Part shown: positions 41,302-49,627 of the stretch, in pieces
Position numbering within the stretch: position 1 is the stretch's first letter
Layout: the number at the start of each line of letters is the position of its first letter
Assembly (NCBI RefSeq): GCF_002086485.1
Contig: NZ_MVHF01000023.1
Coordinates: 44,343 to 108,342 of the forward strand
Reading direction: 5' to 3'
DNA: 64,000 nucleotides
Source of the DNA: Mycobacterium aquaticum
GTDB lineage: Bacteria > Actinomycetota > Actinomycetes > Mycobacteriales > Mycobacteriaceae
Program-made: the position numbers and the translations under genes
The notes under the pieces: generated by a model
Told to the model about the DNA's origin: nothing
Database searches by the model: none
Seen by the model: the letters and a program-made list of their open reading frames with translations, nothing else

Positions 41302-42381
41302 ATGACGACTACCGCCCTCAGCATGCCCACTGCATCTGACACCACCGACGGCGTGCGTGCCGCGGTGGTAACCGCCTTCGGTCAACCACTTCGTATCGAG
41401 CGACTCGACCTACCCGAACCCGGCTACGGTGAGGCGCTGGTGAAACTCGAAACATCCGGCGTCTGCCACACAGATCTCCATGCCGCACATGGTGATTGGC
41501 CGGTCAAGCCACAACCACCGTTCGTGCCGGGTCACGAGGGATACGGCACCGTCGTAGCGCTCGGCGACGGTGTCGACGACCTCAGGATCGGTGACAAGGT
41601 CGGCAACGCCTGGCTATGGTCAGCCTGCGGCCGCTGCGAGTACTGCCGCACAGGGTGGGAAACCCTGTGCGAGAGCCAGCAAAACGGTGGCTACAGTGTC
41701 AACGGAAGCTTCGGCACGTACATGCTGGTCAATGCCGCCTACGCGGCGCGGATCCCCGATGGCCTCGATCCGCTGGAGGTGGCACCGATCCTGTGTGCCG
41801 GTGTCACCGTCTACAAGGGACTCAAAGTAACCGACACCAGACCTGGCCAGTGGGTGGCGATTTCGGGCATCGGCGGGCTCGGACACATCGCGGTGCAATA
41901 CGCCCGCGCTATGGGATTGCGCGTTGTCGCCGTGGATATCGACGATGCCAAACTCGCCTTGGCCACGAAACTCGGCGCGGAACTTGCCTTCAACGCGACC
42001 ACCTCTGACGTCGTCGCCGAGGTGCAGGCGGCCACCGGTGGCGTGCACGGTGTGCTTGTGACGGCGGTGCATCCACAGGCGTTCGGCCAAGCAATCGGCT
42101 TGACGCGACGCGGTGGGACGATCGTCTTCGTCGGGCTGCCTCCCGGCGAGTTCCCCGCTCCGATCTTCGACATCGTCCTGAAGGGCCTGACCATCCGCGG
42201 GTCGATTGTCGGAACTCGTCAAGACATGGCCGAAGCATTGGACTTCTATGCGCGAGGTCTCATCCACCCGACGGTGCACAGCGCCAGCCTCGATGACATC
42301 AACGACGTGTTCAGCCGGATGGAGCGCGGCCAGATCGACGGCCGCATCGTCATCGATTACCGTCGACCACCCTCCGAGTAG
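41302..42381 (+). CDS. adhP: Zinc-dependent alcohol dehydrogenase (AdhP type)
   Basis: 359-residue medium-chain dehydrogenase that interconverts primary alcohols and aldehydes with NAD(H). The catalytic zinc is bound by GVCHTDLHAAHGDWP and GHEGYGTVVALG; the structural zinc by CGRCEYCRTGWETLC near residues 109-123; the NAD fold is seen in AISGIGGLGHIAVQYA near 190. All ligands are present. It probably has a leaderless mRNA under a DosR-like box, which fits a role in redox balance at low oxygen. Its 3' end overlaps the convergent rhodanese gene by 25 bp. Confidence 0.9.
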   Translation: MTTTALSMPTASDTTDGVRAAVVTAFGQPLRIERLDLPEPGYGEALVKLETSGVCHTDLHAAHGDWPVKPQPPFVPGHEGYGTVVALGDGVDDLRIGDKVGNAWLWSACGRCEYCRTGWETLCESQQNGGYSVNGSFGTYMLVNAAYAARIPDGLDPLEVAPILCAGVTVYKGLKVTDTRPGQWVAISGIGGLGHIAVQYARAMGLRVVAVDIDDAKLALATKLGAELAFNATTSDVVAEVQAATGGVHGVLVTAVHPQAFGQAIGLTRRGGTIVFVGLPPGEFPAPIFDIVLKGLTIRGSIVGTRQDMAEALDFYARGLIHPTVHSASLDDINDVFSRMERGQIDGRIVIDYRRPPSE

Positions 42382-43235
42382 CCGACCAGTAGTGGCAGCG
42401 TCGGATCGGCACTCCATTCCTCCAGGGATCCGTCGTAGACACGCACGTTCTCGACGCCGGCAGCTGCAAGGGCCAGTGCGTTCACCGTCGCCGAAATACC
42501 ACCGCCGCAATACAGGATCACCTCGCGGCCCAGGTCTGTTCCGGCGTCCCGGTAGCGCTGCGTGATCTCGGCCGGCGGGCGTATCAGGCCGTCATCGGTG
42601 AAGAGTTCGCGCGCCGGCACGTTGACGCTGCCTGGGATGTGACCGCGGCGCGTGTACCGCGTCGGCTCCTTGCCCCAGAATGCCTGCGGAGACAGCGCAC
42701 AGACCAAATTCCCTGCGCCGCAGTCGATGCCGCGCAAGTCATCGAGTTCGATCCACGCGTCGCGCACCGGGTGGGCCCGCCACGGCGCGACGGGCCGGAC
42801 ATGCGTGGCACCAGACTCCAATGGCAGTCCAGCAGCGCGCCAAGCGCTCAGACCACCGTCGAGCACTCGCACCGGGACCCCAATCCAGCGCAGCAGGTAC
42901 CAGACCCTGGCCGCCCAAAAGCCACCGGTGCTGTCGTACACGACAGTCGGCGTGTCAGGGCCAATGCCGAACCGGGCGAGGCGTTCGGCGAGGGCCTGCG
43001 GCGGCGGATGATGGTTATGGGTCGCGGCAGGGAATGCGAGGTCGGAGTCGACCTGCACGTGGATCGCCCCGGGCACGTGCGCGGCGTACCAGGCACCGTG
43101 ACCACTGTCTGTCCGGAAGTCGCCGTCGAACCTGGGTCGGTGCAGGACCAGGCTTGCGTCAAGAATCACCGGCGCGGTAAGACCAGTCAACTCGCCGAAC
43201 AGATCCTCAGCACGCACGAACGGATCGGGGCTCAC
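42357..43235 (-). CDS. Thiosulfate/3-mercaptopyruvate sulfurtransferase (rhodanese)
   Basis: 292-residue tandem rhodanese. The N-terminal, inactive domain holds APVILDASLV and FRTDSGHGAWYAAHVPGAIH. The C-terminal catalytic domain holds GHIPGSVNVPARELF and the active-site loop YCGGGISAT, with Cys near residue 243. It is the last gene of a leftward operon with an ECF transporter and a THI5-like protein, overlapping the latter by 4 bp. A role in sulfur supply to a cofactor (for example the thiamine thiazole) is possible but only inferred from this position. Confidence 0.88.
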   Translation of the reverse strand: MSPDPFVRAEDLFGELTGLTAPVILDASLVLHRPRFDGDFRTDSGHGAWYAAHVPGAIHVQVDSDLAFPAATHNHHPPPQALAERLARFGIGPDTPTVVYDSTGGFWAARVWYLLRWIGVPVRVLDGGLSAWRAAGLPLESGATHVRPVAPWRAHPVRDAWIELDDLRGIDCGAGNLVCALSPQAFWGKEPTRYTRRGHIPGSVNVPARELFTDDGLIRPPAEITQRYRDAGTDLGREVILYCGGGISATVNALALAAAGVENVRVYDGSLEEWSADPTLPLLVGYSEGGRR

Positions 43236-44158
43236 AGCACCTGTCCCGCAGTGGTGAACGAGCAGTCGGTGAACGCCGCACCCCAGTGCTCGGGTGTGGC
43301 GAGGATCCCGTGCCGGGCGAGCCAGTGAGCATACGGTTCTACCAGCTCGGAACGGACGGTGCCCCAGGCGTTCTCGTAGAACCAGGTGCCGGAGATGGCT
43401 TCGAGTGAGCGGGCGATCACATCGTCCGGGAAGTAGGGTGTGATGCTGCTGAGCAGTCTGACCGCCTCATCTGGATGCTGCGCGGCATGGCGGAAGCCGC
43501 GTTCACTGATCGCCCGAAAGTCGGCCAGCAGCACGGGGTCTCGCTCGGTCAGATCGGCATGTGCCCCCAGTAGATAGCTGTGGTAACCGAACGGCAGCTC
43601 ATCGTCGACCCGCCAGACCCGCTCCGGCCGGTCCGGATGCTCGCTGAGCAGAATGTCCCACGCCCAGTAGGAACCGAAGGTGGCGTCGGCCGCGCCGGCG
43701 GCCAGCTCGGCGCTGGTGAGTTCGCGTACGCCGACGTCGACCATGGTCACGGCATCGGGGTCGCCGCCCGCACGGGTGACCAACTCGCGGACCACCGCCA
43801 CCCCGCGTGGCGTCGGATTGAGTGCCACCCGCCTGCCGGCCAGCTCGGCCAGGCTGCCGATCCCGCTGCTGGCAAGCGTGCGAATCGTCTCCAGGCCGCG
43901 CTGGTTGACGGCGGCGATCGCCCGCAGTGGCTCGCCGCGTTCGGTGCGCATCAGCAGGCGGTTCGTCGGGAAAACCGCGAGATCCACCAGGCGACGCCCG
44001 AGGTGTTCGAGGCTGTCGCCGATTCCCGGGTCCACAGTGCGGATCTGCAGGTCGATTCCCGCATCGGCGTACCAGCCGTGGTGCCTGGCCAAATAGAATC
44101 CAGCCGAGTTCGGCCATGGATGAAAGTACTCCAGTGCCAATGAGAGTGCTGTGGTCAT
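43232..44158 (-). CDS. THI5/NMT1-like substrate-binding-fold protein without signal peptide
   Basis: 308-residue protein of the NMT1/THI5 family, which includes periplasmic HMP- and sulfonate-binding proteins and the HMP-phosphate synthase Thi5. Visible are LEYFHPWPNSAGFYLARHHG, YADAGIDLQIRTVDPG, VDLAVFPTNRLLMR and AGRRVALNPTPRG. The chain begins directly with the first strand (MTTALSLALEY), so there is no export signal, unlike transport-binding relatives. The CCCFC iron motif of yeast Thi5 is absent. It overlaps both neighbours by 4 bp. It may bind or process a pyrimidine precursor in the cytoplasm. Confidence 0.78.
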   Translation of the reverse strand: MTTALSLALEYFHPWPNSAGFYLARHHGWYADAGIDLQIRTVDPGIGDSLEHLGRRLVDLAVFPTNRLLMRTERGEPLRAIAAVNQRGLETIRTLASSGIGSLAELAGRRVALNPTPRGVAVVRELVTRAGGDPDAVTMVDVGVRELTSAELAAGAADATFGSYWAWDILLSEHPDRPERVWRVDDELPFGYHSYLLGAHADLTERDPVLLADFRAISERGFRHAAQHPDEAVRLLSSITPYFPDDVIARSLEAISGTWFYENAWGTVRSELVEPYAHWLARHGILATPEHWGAAFTDCSFTTAGQVL

Positions 44159-44718
44159 GACGTCCTTTGTGAAGCGGTGAATTCAAATCCGGTCGGGGTG
44201 GCCACCGCGATCATGTCGGCGGACTCCCTGGGCCGATACCGGGCTATGAAGTCCTCTTCCTGCACCGCCCATCGGTCCCAGTGCGGCCGGTAGAGGTCGC
44301 CGTCGCGGTGCAGTGCCCGGAGCTTGCGGACGACATCGTCGGCATCGACCCAGATACCCAGATCGGCCAGCGCCCGCCCGGACGGCGTGAGCGCGCCGAT
44401 GCCTTCGATGATCAGGCGCTGTTCGCACGTGACGGTGTGCCAGTCCGCAGGCGCGTCGCCGGCCCAGTCCCAACCGCGCCAGCGTCCGGTCTGCCCTTCG
44501 GCACGCGGCGCGAGCAGCGATCGGTGGACGTGCTCGGCGGCCCAGCACAGTCCGTCCCATCCCGGGTATATGTCGTCGAGGCGCACCACGAGGCTGTCGG
44601 CCCAGGCGTCCTGCAATTGCGTCGCGAGCGTCGACTTACCCGATCCCGAACGGCCGTCGATCAACACCGTCCGTGCTCGTGCCGATTCGAGTCGACCCGC
44701 GATGTCATCGAGCGCCAA
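44155..44718 (-). CDS. P-loop kinase, uridine-kinase-like
   Basis: 187-residue nucleotide-binding protein with Walker A GRSGSGKSTLATQL near residue 22, the Asp-rich substrate loop VRLDDIYPGWDGL near 45, RLIIEGIGAL (Walker B region) near 100 and ALHRDGDLYRPHWDRW near 132. This resembles uridine kinase and other small-molecule kinases. The operon context suggests that it phosphorylates the imported substrate, for instance a thiamine-type compound. This is inferred. It overlaps the EcfT gene by 14 bp and the THI5-like gene by 4 bp. Confidence 0.78.
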   Translation of the reverse strand: MALDDIAGRLESARARTVLIDGRSGSGKSTLATQLQDAWADSLVVRLDDIYPGWDGLCWAAEHVHRSLLAPRAEGQTGRWRGWDWAGDAPADWHTVTCEQRLIIEGIGALTPSGRALADLGIWVDADDVVRKLRALHRDGDLYRPHWDRWAVQEEDFIARYRPRESADMIAVATPTGFEFTASQRTS

Positions 44719-45478
44719 TGAAGTTCCAAGATCCGGTGGCGACAGAGACTGTGATCGCGGCGGCCGCGATCACCAAACCTGCTGCGATGAGGGAGAACTC
44801 ACGCGCAGCGAAAGGTGAAGGCCGAGCCCAGCTCCGAGCGGGATAGGCGCCGAACCCGCGCGCCTCCATCGCCGTGGCGAGTTTGGACCCGCGTCGTACC
44901 GCGAAAACCAGTAATGCGAAGCACTGCCCGGCGACGCGGCGTACCCGGGCATGATCGGCGACACCCCGGGCGCGGCGGGCGTATCCGAGATACTGCCAGT
45001 CTTGCCCCAGCAAGCCGACCAGGCGCAGGCCGGCCAGCGCACCGAGCACGAACCGGGCCGGCAGTTTCAGCACTTGTCCCAATCCATCGGCCAGTTCGGT
45101 CGGATCGACGTCGGCGAACAGGATGACCGACGGTAGTGCGATGGCAAGTACCCGCAGAAAAGTGGCCAGCGCCAAGGCGATCGACCCGTCACTCACCGTG
45201 ACGAGCAGAAGGTGCCAGTGCACGGCCCCACTGGGCTGGCCGTAGAGCACGATGGTGATGGCGGTCAGTGCCGCCGCGACGGCGATCACCGCACCCCGCT
45301 TGAGCACCGGCTCCAACCGGGCACCGACGGCGAAGAACAAGCCGAGCTCCAGCACCAGCGCAGTCAGTGCCGACACCCAGTCGACGGACAGCACCAGCCC
45401 AGCCGCGATGAGAACGGCAGTGAGTAACCGGGCGACGGGATTGGCCGAGCGTGCGGCGGCGATGTCCGCTGTGGTCAT
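44705..45478 (-). CDS. ECF transporter T component (YkoC/CbiQ-like)
   Basis: 257-residue membrane-coupling subunit. Hydrophobic helices include VARLLTAVLIAAGLVLSVDWV and ALTALVLELGLFFAVGA. The cytoplasmic coupling helices carry the family's Ala-Arg-Gly motifs: GYARRARGV near residue 176 and AMEARGFGAY near 211. It works with the fused ATPase and the YkoE-like subunit encoded just upstream. Its ATG overlaps the ATPase stop by 4 bp. Confidence 0.85.
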   Translation of the reverse strand: MTTADIAAARSANPVARLLTAVLIAAGLVLSVDWVSALTALVLELGLFFAVGARLEPVLKRGAVIAVAAALTAITIVLYGQPSGAVHWHLLLVTVSDGSIALALATFLRVLAIALPSVILFADVDPTELADGLGQVLKLPARFVLGALAGLRLVGLLGQDWQYLGYARRARGVADHARVRRVAGQCFALLVFAVRRGSKLATAMEARGFGAYPARSWARPSPFAAREFSLIAAGLVIAAAAITVSVATGSWNFIGAR

Positions 45479-46992
45479 GACGTCGGCTCCGTCGCGGTGT
45501 GCCACGCATCCAGCTCGATGCAGGTATCAGCCAGCAGGCCCGCGAAATCGAGGTCGTGGGTGACCGCCACGATTGCCGTGCCCGCGTCGGCGACCTCCGC
45601 CAGCAGCCGGATCAGTTCCTCCCAGGTCCTGCGGTCCTGCCCGAAAGTCGGCTCGTCCAGGACGATCACAGTGGGTCCCGTCGCCAGCACGGTCGCCACC
45701 GACAGCCGACGCTTCTCACCGCCGGAGAGGGTGTAAGGATTCGCGTCGGCCAGGTGACTCAAGCGCAGCCGGTGGAGCAGTTCGTCAGTGCGGGACGCGA
45801 TTTCGGCGATGCCACGCTTGAGCGCCCTGGGGCCCAGCGAAAGCTCGTCGCGGACCGTACCGGTGAGGAACTGGTGCTCGGGGTCCTGGAAGACGCTGCC
45901 GATCCTGGTGAGCAACTCCTTCGATCGCCAGCGGATGGGTTCTGGCCGCGACCGTGGTGGCGCGAGCGCGGCGTCGGCTACGAGTCGCCCCGCCGGCGGC
46001 GCGAGCAGCCCGCCGAGCGTGAGCGCCAGCGTTGACTTGCCCGCTCCGTTGGGACCGGTGACGACAGTGGTTCGCCCGCGCCGGACCTCGAATGCCAAGC
46101 CGCTGTGCAGTCGGGCTCCACCGCGATATCCCAACGCCAACTCAGACGCGCGCAGGAGCACACCGTCGTCAGCACAGCGCCGCCTACCGATCTCGGGCAG
46201 CGGAATGTCGGGCACCCAGACACCGGACCGAACCAGGTAGTCATGTTCGCGCCGGATCGTGTCATCGGGTGTGCCGTCAGCGATCACCGCGCCGTCGGCG
46301 CCCAGCACGATCACTCGGTCGACAACCGGCAACCACACCTCGGTGCGGTGCTCGATGACGATGAGCGTCGCACCCGTCCGACGCGTGGACTCGGCGATAG
46401 AGTCGCGGACCTCGATCACGCCGGCGGGGTCCAGATTGGCCGTCGGCTCGTCCAGCAGAATCAGGCCTGGATGCATGGCGACCACACCGGCCAATGCCAG
46501 ACGCTGCTTCTGTCCGCCCGACAGCTCCGAGGTGTCCTGGGAAAGCGGCACATTGAGCCCGACCGAGTCGAGCGCCCGACAGACACGGGGCCAGATCTGA
46601 GCCCGCGCGACGCCGAGATTCTCCATCCCGAACGCCACGTCGTCGCCGACCCGGGAAAGGATCACCTGGGAATCGGGATCCTGCAGCACCATGCCGATAC
46701 GGGAGCGCCGTTGGGCCGGAGGCGCACCGTCGACATGCAGATACCCGGCCTGCCGGCCCTCCTCGGCGCCGCCGAGCAGCCCGGCGATGCCGTGCAGCAG
46801 TGTGGATTTGCCCGCGCCGGACGGGCCGAGCAGCAACACCCGCTCCCCGGGTTCTATGGACAATTCGAGATCACGCACGGCCCAGCTCCCGCGCGTGGCG
46901 TGCTGCCAGCCCCAGCCGCACGCCGTTACGGCAGCGCCGTTGGCACGCGACGAGCCCGACTTCGTCCCCGCATGTTCGGGCAGAACCATCAT
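45475..46992 (-). CDS. ECF transporter fused ATPase (YkoD-like, two ABC domains)
   Basis: 505-residue protein with two ABC ATPase domains in one chain. Domain 1 (about 25-240) has Walker A LLGPSGAGKSTLLHGIAG, signature ELSGGQKQRLALAG and Walker B LILLDEPTANLDP. Domain 2 (about 270-490) has VTGPNGAGKSTLALTLGG, signature TLSGGEKRRLSVA and VIVLDEPTFGQD. Both sites look complete. The start ATG at 46992 overlaps the ykoE-like stop. It energises the YkoE-type transporter in an EcfS-A-A'-T complex. Confidence 0.9.
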   Translation of the reverse strand: MMVLPEHAGTKSGSSRANGAAVTACGWGWQHATRGSWAVRDLELSIEPGERVLLLGPSGAGKSTLLHGIAGLLGGAEEGRQAGYLHVDGAPPAQRRSRIGMVLQDPDSQVILSRVGDDVAFGMENLGVARAQIWPRVCRALDSVGLNVPLSQDTSELSGGQKQRLALAGVVAMHPGLILLDEPTANLDPAGVIEVRDSIAESTRRTGATLIVIEHRTEVWLPVVDRVIVLGADGAVIADGTPDDTIRREHDYLVRSGVWVPDIPLPEIGRRRCADDGVLLRASELALGYRGGARLHSGLAFEVRRGRTTVVTGPNGAGKSTLALTLGGLLAPPAGRLVADAALAPPRSRPEPIRWRSKELLTRIGSVFQDPEHQFLTGTVRDELSLGPRALKRGIAEIASRTDELLHRLRLSHLADANPYTLSGGEKRRLSVATVLATGPTVIVLDEPTFGQDRRTWEELIRLLAEVADAGTAIVAVTHDLDFAGLLADTCIELDAWHTATEPTS

Positions 46993-47633
46993 CGTGCCGG
47001 GCTCGGATCCACCCGTCCTGCCGCGAAGCGGCTGAGGGCCCCCGTCCTGGCGAGGCTTCTCACCACGAACCAGGACAACAGTCCGGCAAGTGCAGCGCCA
47101 GAGACAATCGCGGAGACCACATAGACCGCAGCGAAACCGAATGCCGAACCGGGATACCACAAGATCAGGTCGTTGATGGCCAACACGACTCCGGCAACTG
47201 CCCCAGAGAGCACCGCGGTGGGCAACCCCCACCGCCGGTAGAGGAACACCGCGAAGACGAGTTCGGCACCCAGGCCCTGGACCAGGCCCGATTCGAGGGT
47301 GAGCACACCCCACTGGTTACCGACCAGAGCCGATACCGAGGCGGCGACGAGTTCGCCGTAGACGGCCGCTCCCGGTTTGCGGATCACCAAGGCTGTCAGC
47401 ACACCGGCAAACAGCCACCCGCCACCGAGCAGTGCCTGCAGCCCCGGCACCAGCGCGCCCAACGGTGCGCTGACCGGATTGGACGCGATGTTCCACAGCA
47501 CGAAAATCAGTCCCGCCGCAGCCGCGAGCACGCTCGCGACGACGATGTCGACGACACGCCATCGCAGTACAGGGCGGGCGACGGTCGGCGGTTCGTGTCC
47601 GGCCTCCGCGGTATCGGTGGGCTGGTTGCTCAT
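46989..47633 (-). CDS. ykoE: ECF transporter S component, YkoE family
   Basis: 214-residue substrate-specific subunit. After a polar N terminus come about six helices: VVDIVVASVLAAAAGLIFVLW (family opening), LLGGGWLFAGVLTALVIRKP with GAAVYGELVAA, then GVLTLESGLVQGLGAELVFA and AINDLILWYPGSAFGFAA. YkoE proteins are linked to uptake of thiamine or its pyrimidine (HMP). The first gene of the leftward operon, with AAGGAG before its ATG. I see no THI-box riboswitch in the 150 bp upstream; a GntR-type dyad is there instead. Confidence 0.88.
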   Translation of the reverse strand: MSNQPTDTAEAGHEPPTVARPVLRWRVVDIVVASVLAAAAGLIFVLWNIASNPVSAPLGALVPGLQALLGGGWLFAGVLTALVIRKPGAAVYGELVAASVSALVGNQWGVLTLESGLVQGLGAELVFAVFLYRRWGLPTAVLSGAVAGVVLAINDLILWYPGSAFGFAAVYVVSAIVSGAALAGLLSWFVVRSLARTGALSRFAAGRVDPSPAR

Positions 47634-47726
47634 AGGTCTCCTTCAAGGCAATCACGCGGGCACGCAAGGGCATCAGTATGGACGGCCCGTCCGAGAGTCG
47701 TATGACTTCGCATCACCATGAGTATT

Positions 47727-47740
47727 TTCTGTATACAGAA
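47727..47740. promoter_or_regulatory. GntR-type operator between ykoE and gntR
   Basis: Perfect 14-bp palindrome TTCTGTATACAGAA in the 151-bp gap between the divergent ykoE-like operon and the GntR regulator gene. The inner TGTATACA resembles FadR-subfamily GntR sites (TNGTNNNACNA). Its position lets the regulator control both itself and the transporter operon. Confidence 0.65.
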
Positions 47741-47784
47741 CAATCCGAAATGTATGCTCAGCAGAACGCGAACTTGGAGGGCAG

Positions 47785-48438
47785 GTGCAACGGACGCCAT
47801 TTCACAGCGCATTTCGTGCCGATCTGCTGGCGGGCCGGTTCTCCACGGCCGAGCCGCTCAGCGAGAGCACCCTCACCGCCGCATACGGAGTTTCACGGAC
47901 TCCGGTCCGAGAAGCGCTCAGTCGGCTCGAGCAGGAGGGCCTGATCACCCGATCCGCCCGCGGCTACCGCATCCGCTCCGGCACACCCGACGATGTGATC
48001 GAGATCTACGACGTGCGCATCGCACTGGAGAAGGCGGCCGCCGAGGCAGCTGCGGCTCGGCGAACCGAACTGCAGGTCGCGCAGCTCGCACAGCTACACC
48101 AGCACGCGGTTGCCGCGAAAGATCCCGCCACAGCAAGGCAGTTCAACTCGCAGTGGCACGAGGTGCTGTGGGCCGCATCGCACAATGCGACCCTCAGGGA
48201 GACATTGACCAACCTGGTGGCGCGGCTGCGCCTTTGTGACCGCGAGGCGATACACCGCGACGATCTCGCCGACGTCGTCGTCGAACACGCGGCGATCATG
48301 GACGCCATCCGTGAACGTGACGGCGAAGCCGCCAGCGCCGCCATCACCACGCACCTCCAACGGACCAAGCAGGAACGCCTCGACACCTTTGCGCGCCTTT
48401 ACAGCGCGCCGCCACTGTCGCCCAACGATCTTCGTTAA
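47785..48438 (+). CDS. GntR-family transcriptional regulator (FadR/FCD type)
   Basis: 217-residue regulator. The winged helix at the N terminus has LSESTLTAAYGVSRTPVREA and LSRLEQEGLITRSARGYRI; the C-terminal all-helical FCD domain has IEIYDVRIALEKAAAEAAA, with Asp/His metal positions (WHEVLWAAS, HAAIMDAI). FCD domains sense small carboxylic acids or metals. The GTG start follows GGAGG. It is divergent from the YkoE-type operon across a perfect dyad, so it is its likely regulator. The ligand is unknown. Confidence 0.88.
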   Translation: MQRTPFHSAFRADLLAGRFSTAEPLSESTLTAAYGVSRTPVREALSRLEQEGLITRSARGYRIRSGTPDDVIEIYDVRIALEKAAAEAAAARRTELQVAQLAQLHQHAVAAKDPATARQFNSQWHEVLWAASHNATLRETLTNLVARLRLCDREAIHRDDLADVVVEHAAIMDAIRERDGEAASAAITTHLQRTKQERLDTFARLYSAPPLSPNDLR

Positions 48439-48519
48439 CCGACTGGATTCTGAGGTGGGCGGCCGCCAGAGGTAGCGACCAGCGGATCACCATGCCGGCG
48501 CCGCTGCGACAATGGGCAT

Positions 48520-49131
48520 ATGGTCGAGCAGAGCATCTGGATGCAAAAGGTCGCGGCCGACCCGGGCCATTCCCAGTGGTACATCGAGCGGTTTCGTTCC
48601 ATGGCGCGCGCAGGCCAGGACCTGGCCGGCGAGGCTCGACTGATCGACGCGATGGTCCCCCGCGGTGCCCGCATTCTCGATGCCGGCTGCGGTCCAGGGC
48701 GTCTCGGCGGATATCTCGCGGAGGCCGGCCACACCGTGGTCGGTGTCGATGTCGACCCGGCTCTGATCGCCGCCGCAGAGCAAGATCACCCCGGACCACG
48801 CTGGCTCGTCGGCGACCTCGCCGAACTCGACCTGCCTTCTCGCGGAATCCCCGAGCCGTTCGACATCATCGTGTCGGCAGGCAACGTGATGACCTTTCTC
48901 GCCCCGAGCACCCGAGTTCAGGTGCTCGGCCGTCTGCGTGCGCACCTGGACGACAGCGGCCGAGCGGTGATCGGGTTCGGGAGCGGCCGTGATTACGAGT
49001 TCAGTCAGTTTTTCGACGATGCTGCCGCGGCCGGATTCACGCCGGACGTGCTGTTGTCGACCTGGGATCTGCGTCCGTTCACCGAGAACTCCGACTTCCT
49101 CGTCGCAATTCTTCGGCCGTCGTCAGCGTAG
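48520..49131 (+). CDS. Class I SAM-dependent methyltransferase
   Basis: 203-residue methyltransferase. Motif I is ARILDAGCGPGRLGGYLAEAG near residue 51, the acidic loop VVGVDVDPAL near 72, motif II LVGDLAELDLPS near 95 and post-II FDIIVSAGNVMTFL near 112. The N terminus (HSQWYIERFRSMAR) is typical of small-molecule methyltransferases; the substrate is unknown. It converges on the GNAT gene, overlapping it by 9 bp. Confidence 0.85.
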   Translation: MVEQSIWMQKVAADPGHSQWYIERFRSMARAGQDLAGEARLIDAMVPRGARILDAGCGPGRLGGYLAEAGHTVVGVDVDPALIAAAEQDHPGPRWLVGDLAELDLPSRGIPEPFDIIVSAGNVMTFLAPSTRVQVLGRLRAHLDDSGRAVIGFGSGRDYEFSQFFDDAAAAGFTPDVLLSTWDLRPFTENSDFLVAILRPSSA

Positions 49132-49584
49132 GAGCTTGGCGAGGAAGACCCGGTCGAACCCGTCTTCGCAACGCCGCTCGATCTCGACGTAACCGAGGCG
49201 TGAGTACCACGCGATGTTCTCGGTCATCGCCACGTTGGTGTACAGACGCGTCTCGTGATAGCCCAGTTGCCTTGCCCTGCAGTCGGCTTCGGCAAGCAAC
49301 AGCCGCCCGTAACCCTGACCTTGGGCGGTGGGCGCGATCGCGACATTCTCGATCAGCAGATGGCCGACGGCAGGGACCAACACGATGACGCCGACGATGC
49401 CATCGCCGTCCTGCAGGACGCTCACGTGGTCGGTCGTGCGCACGAGTTCGTGGTAGTCGACCGACATGGGCGCAGGCTCGCGTCCGATCCTGCCGACGTA
49501 GGGTGCGTACGCCTCGGCGACGATTCGGGTGATCGACGCCGCGTCAGCGGGTGTCGCGCGGCGGATGACGCCGTTACCCCACAT
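49123..49584 (-). CDS. GNAT N-acetyltransferase
   Basis: 153-residue single-domain acetyltransferase. It begins VIRRATPADAASITRIVAEA, has VGVIVLVPAVGHLLIENVAI before the acetyl-CoA loop APTAQGQGYGRLLLAEA, and LYTNVAMTENIAWYSRLGY as the C-terminal motif. The ATG at 49584 starts just before the conserved region; the frame is open upstream but antisense to the reactivase region. Substrate unknown. Confidence 0.85.
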   Translation of the reverse strand: MWGNGVIRRATPADAASITRIVAEAYAPYVGRIGREPAPMSVDYHELVRTTDHVSVLQDGDGIVGVIVLVPAVGHLLIENVAIAPTAQGQGYGRLLLAEADCRARQLGYHETRLYTNVAMTENIAWYSRLGYVEIERRCEDGFDRVFLAKLLR

Positions 49585-49627
49585 CGGCCCGGGCCTCCAT
49601 TTCAATCGCACAATACGGGCGCCGAAG

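Noticed and set aside
44155..44200. tRNA-like TTCAAATCC sequence
   Set aside because: It lies inside the last codons of the kinase gene, and no cloverleaf can be drawn around it.
46105..47124. Long plus-strand frame opposite the fused ECF ATPase
   Set aside because: It is antisense to clear ABC domains, and its composition is that of a shadow frame.
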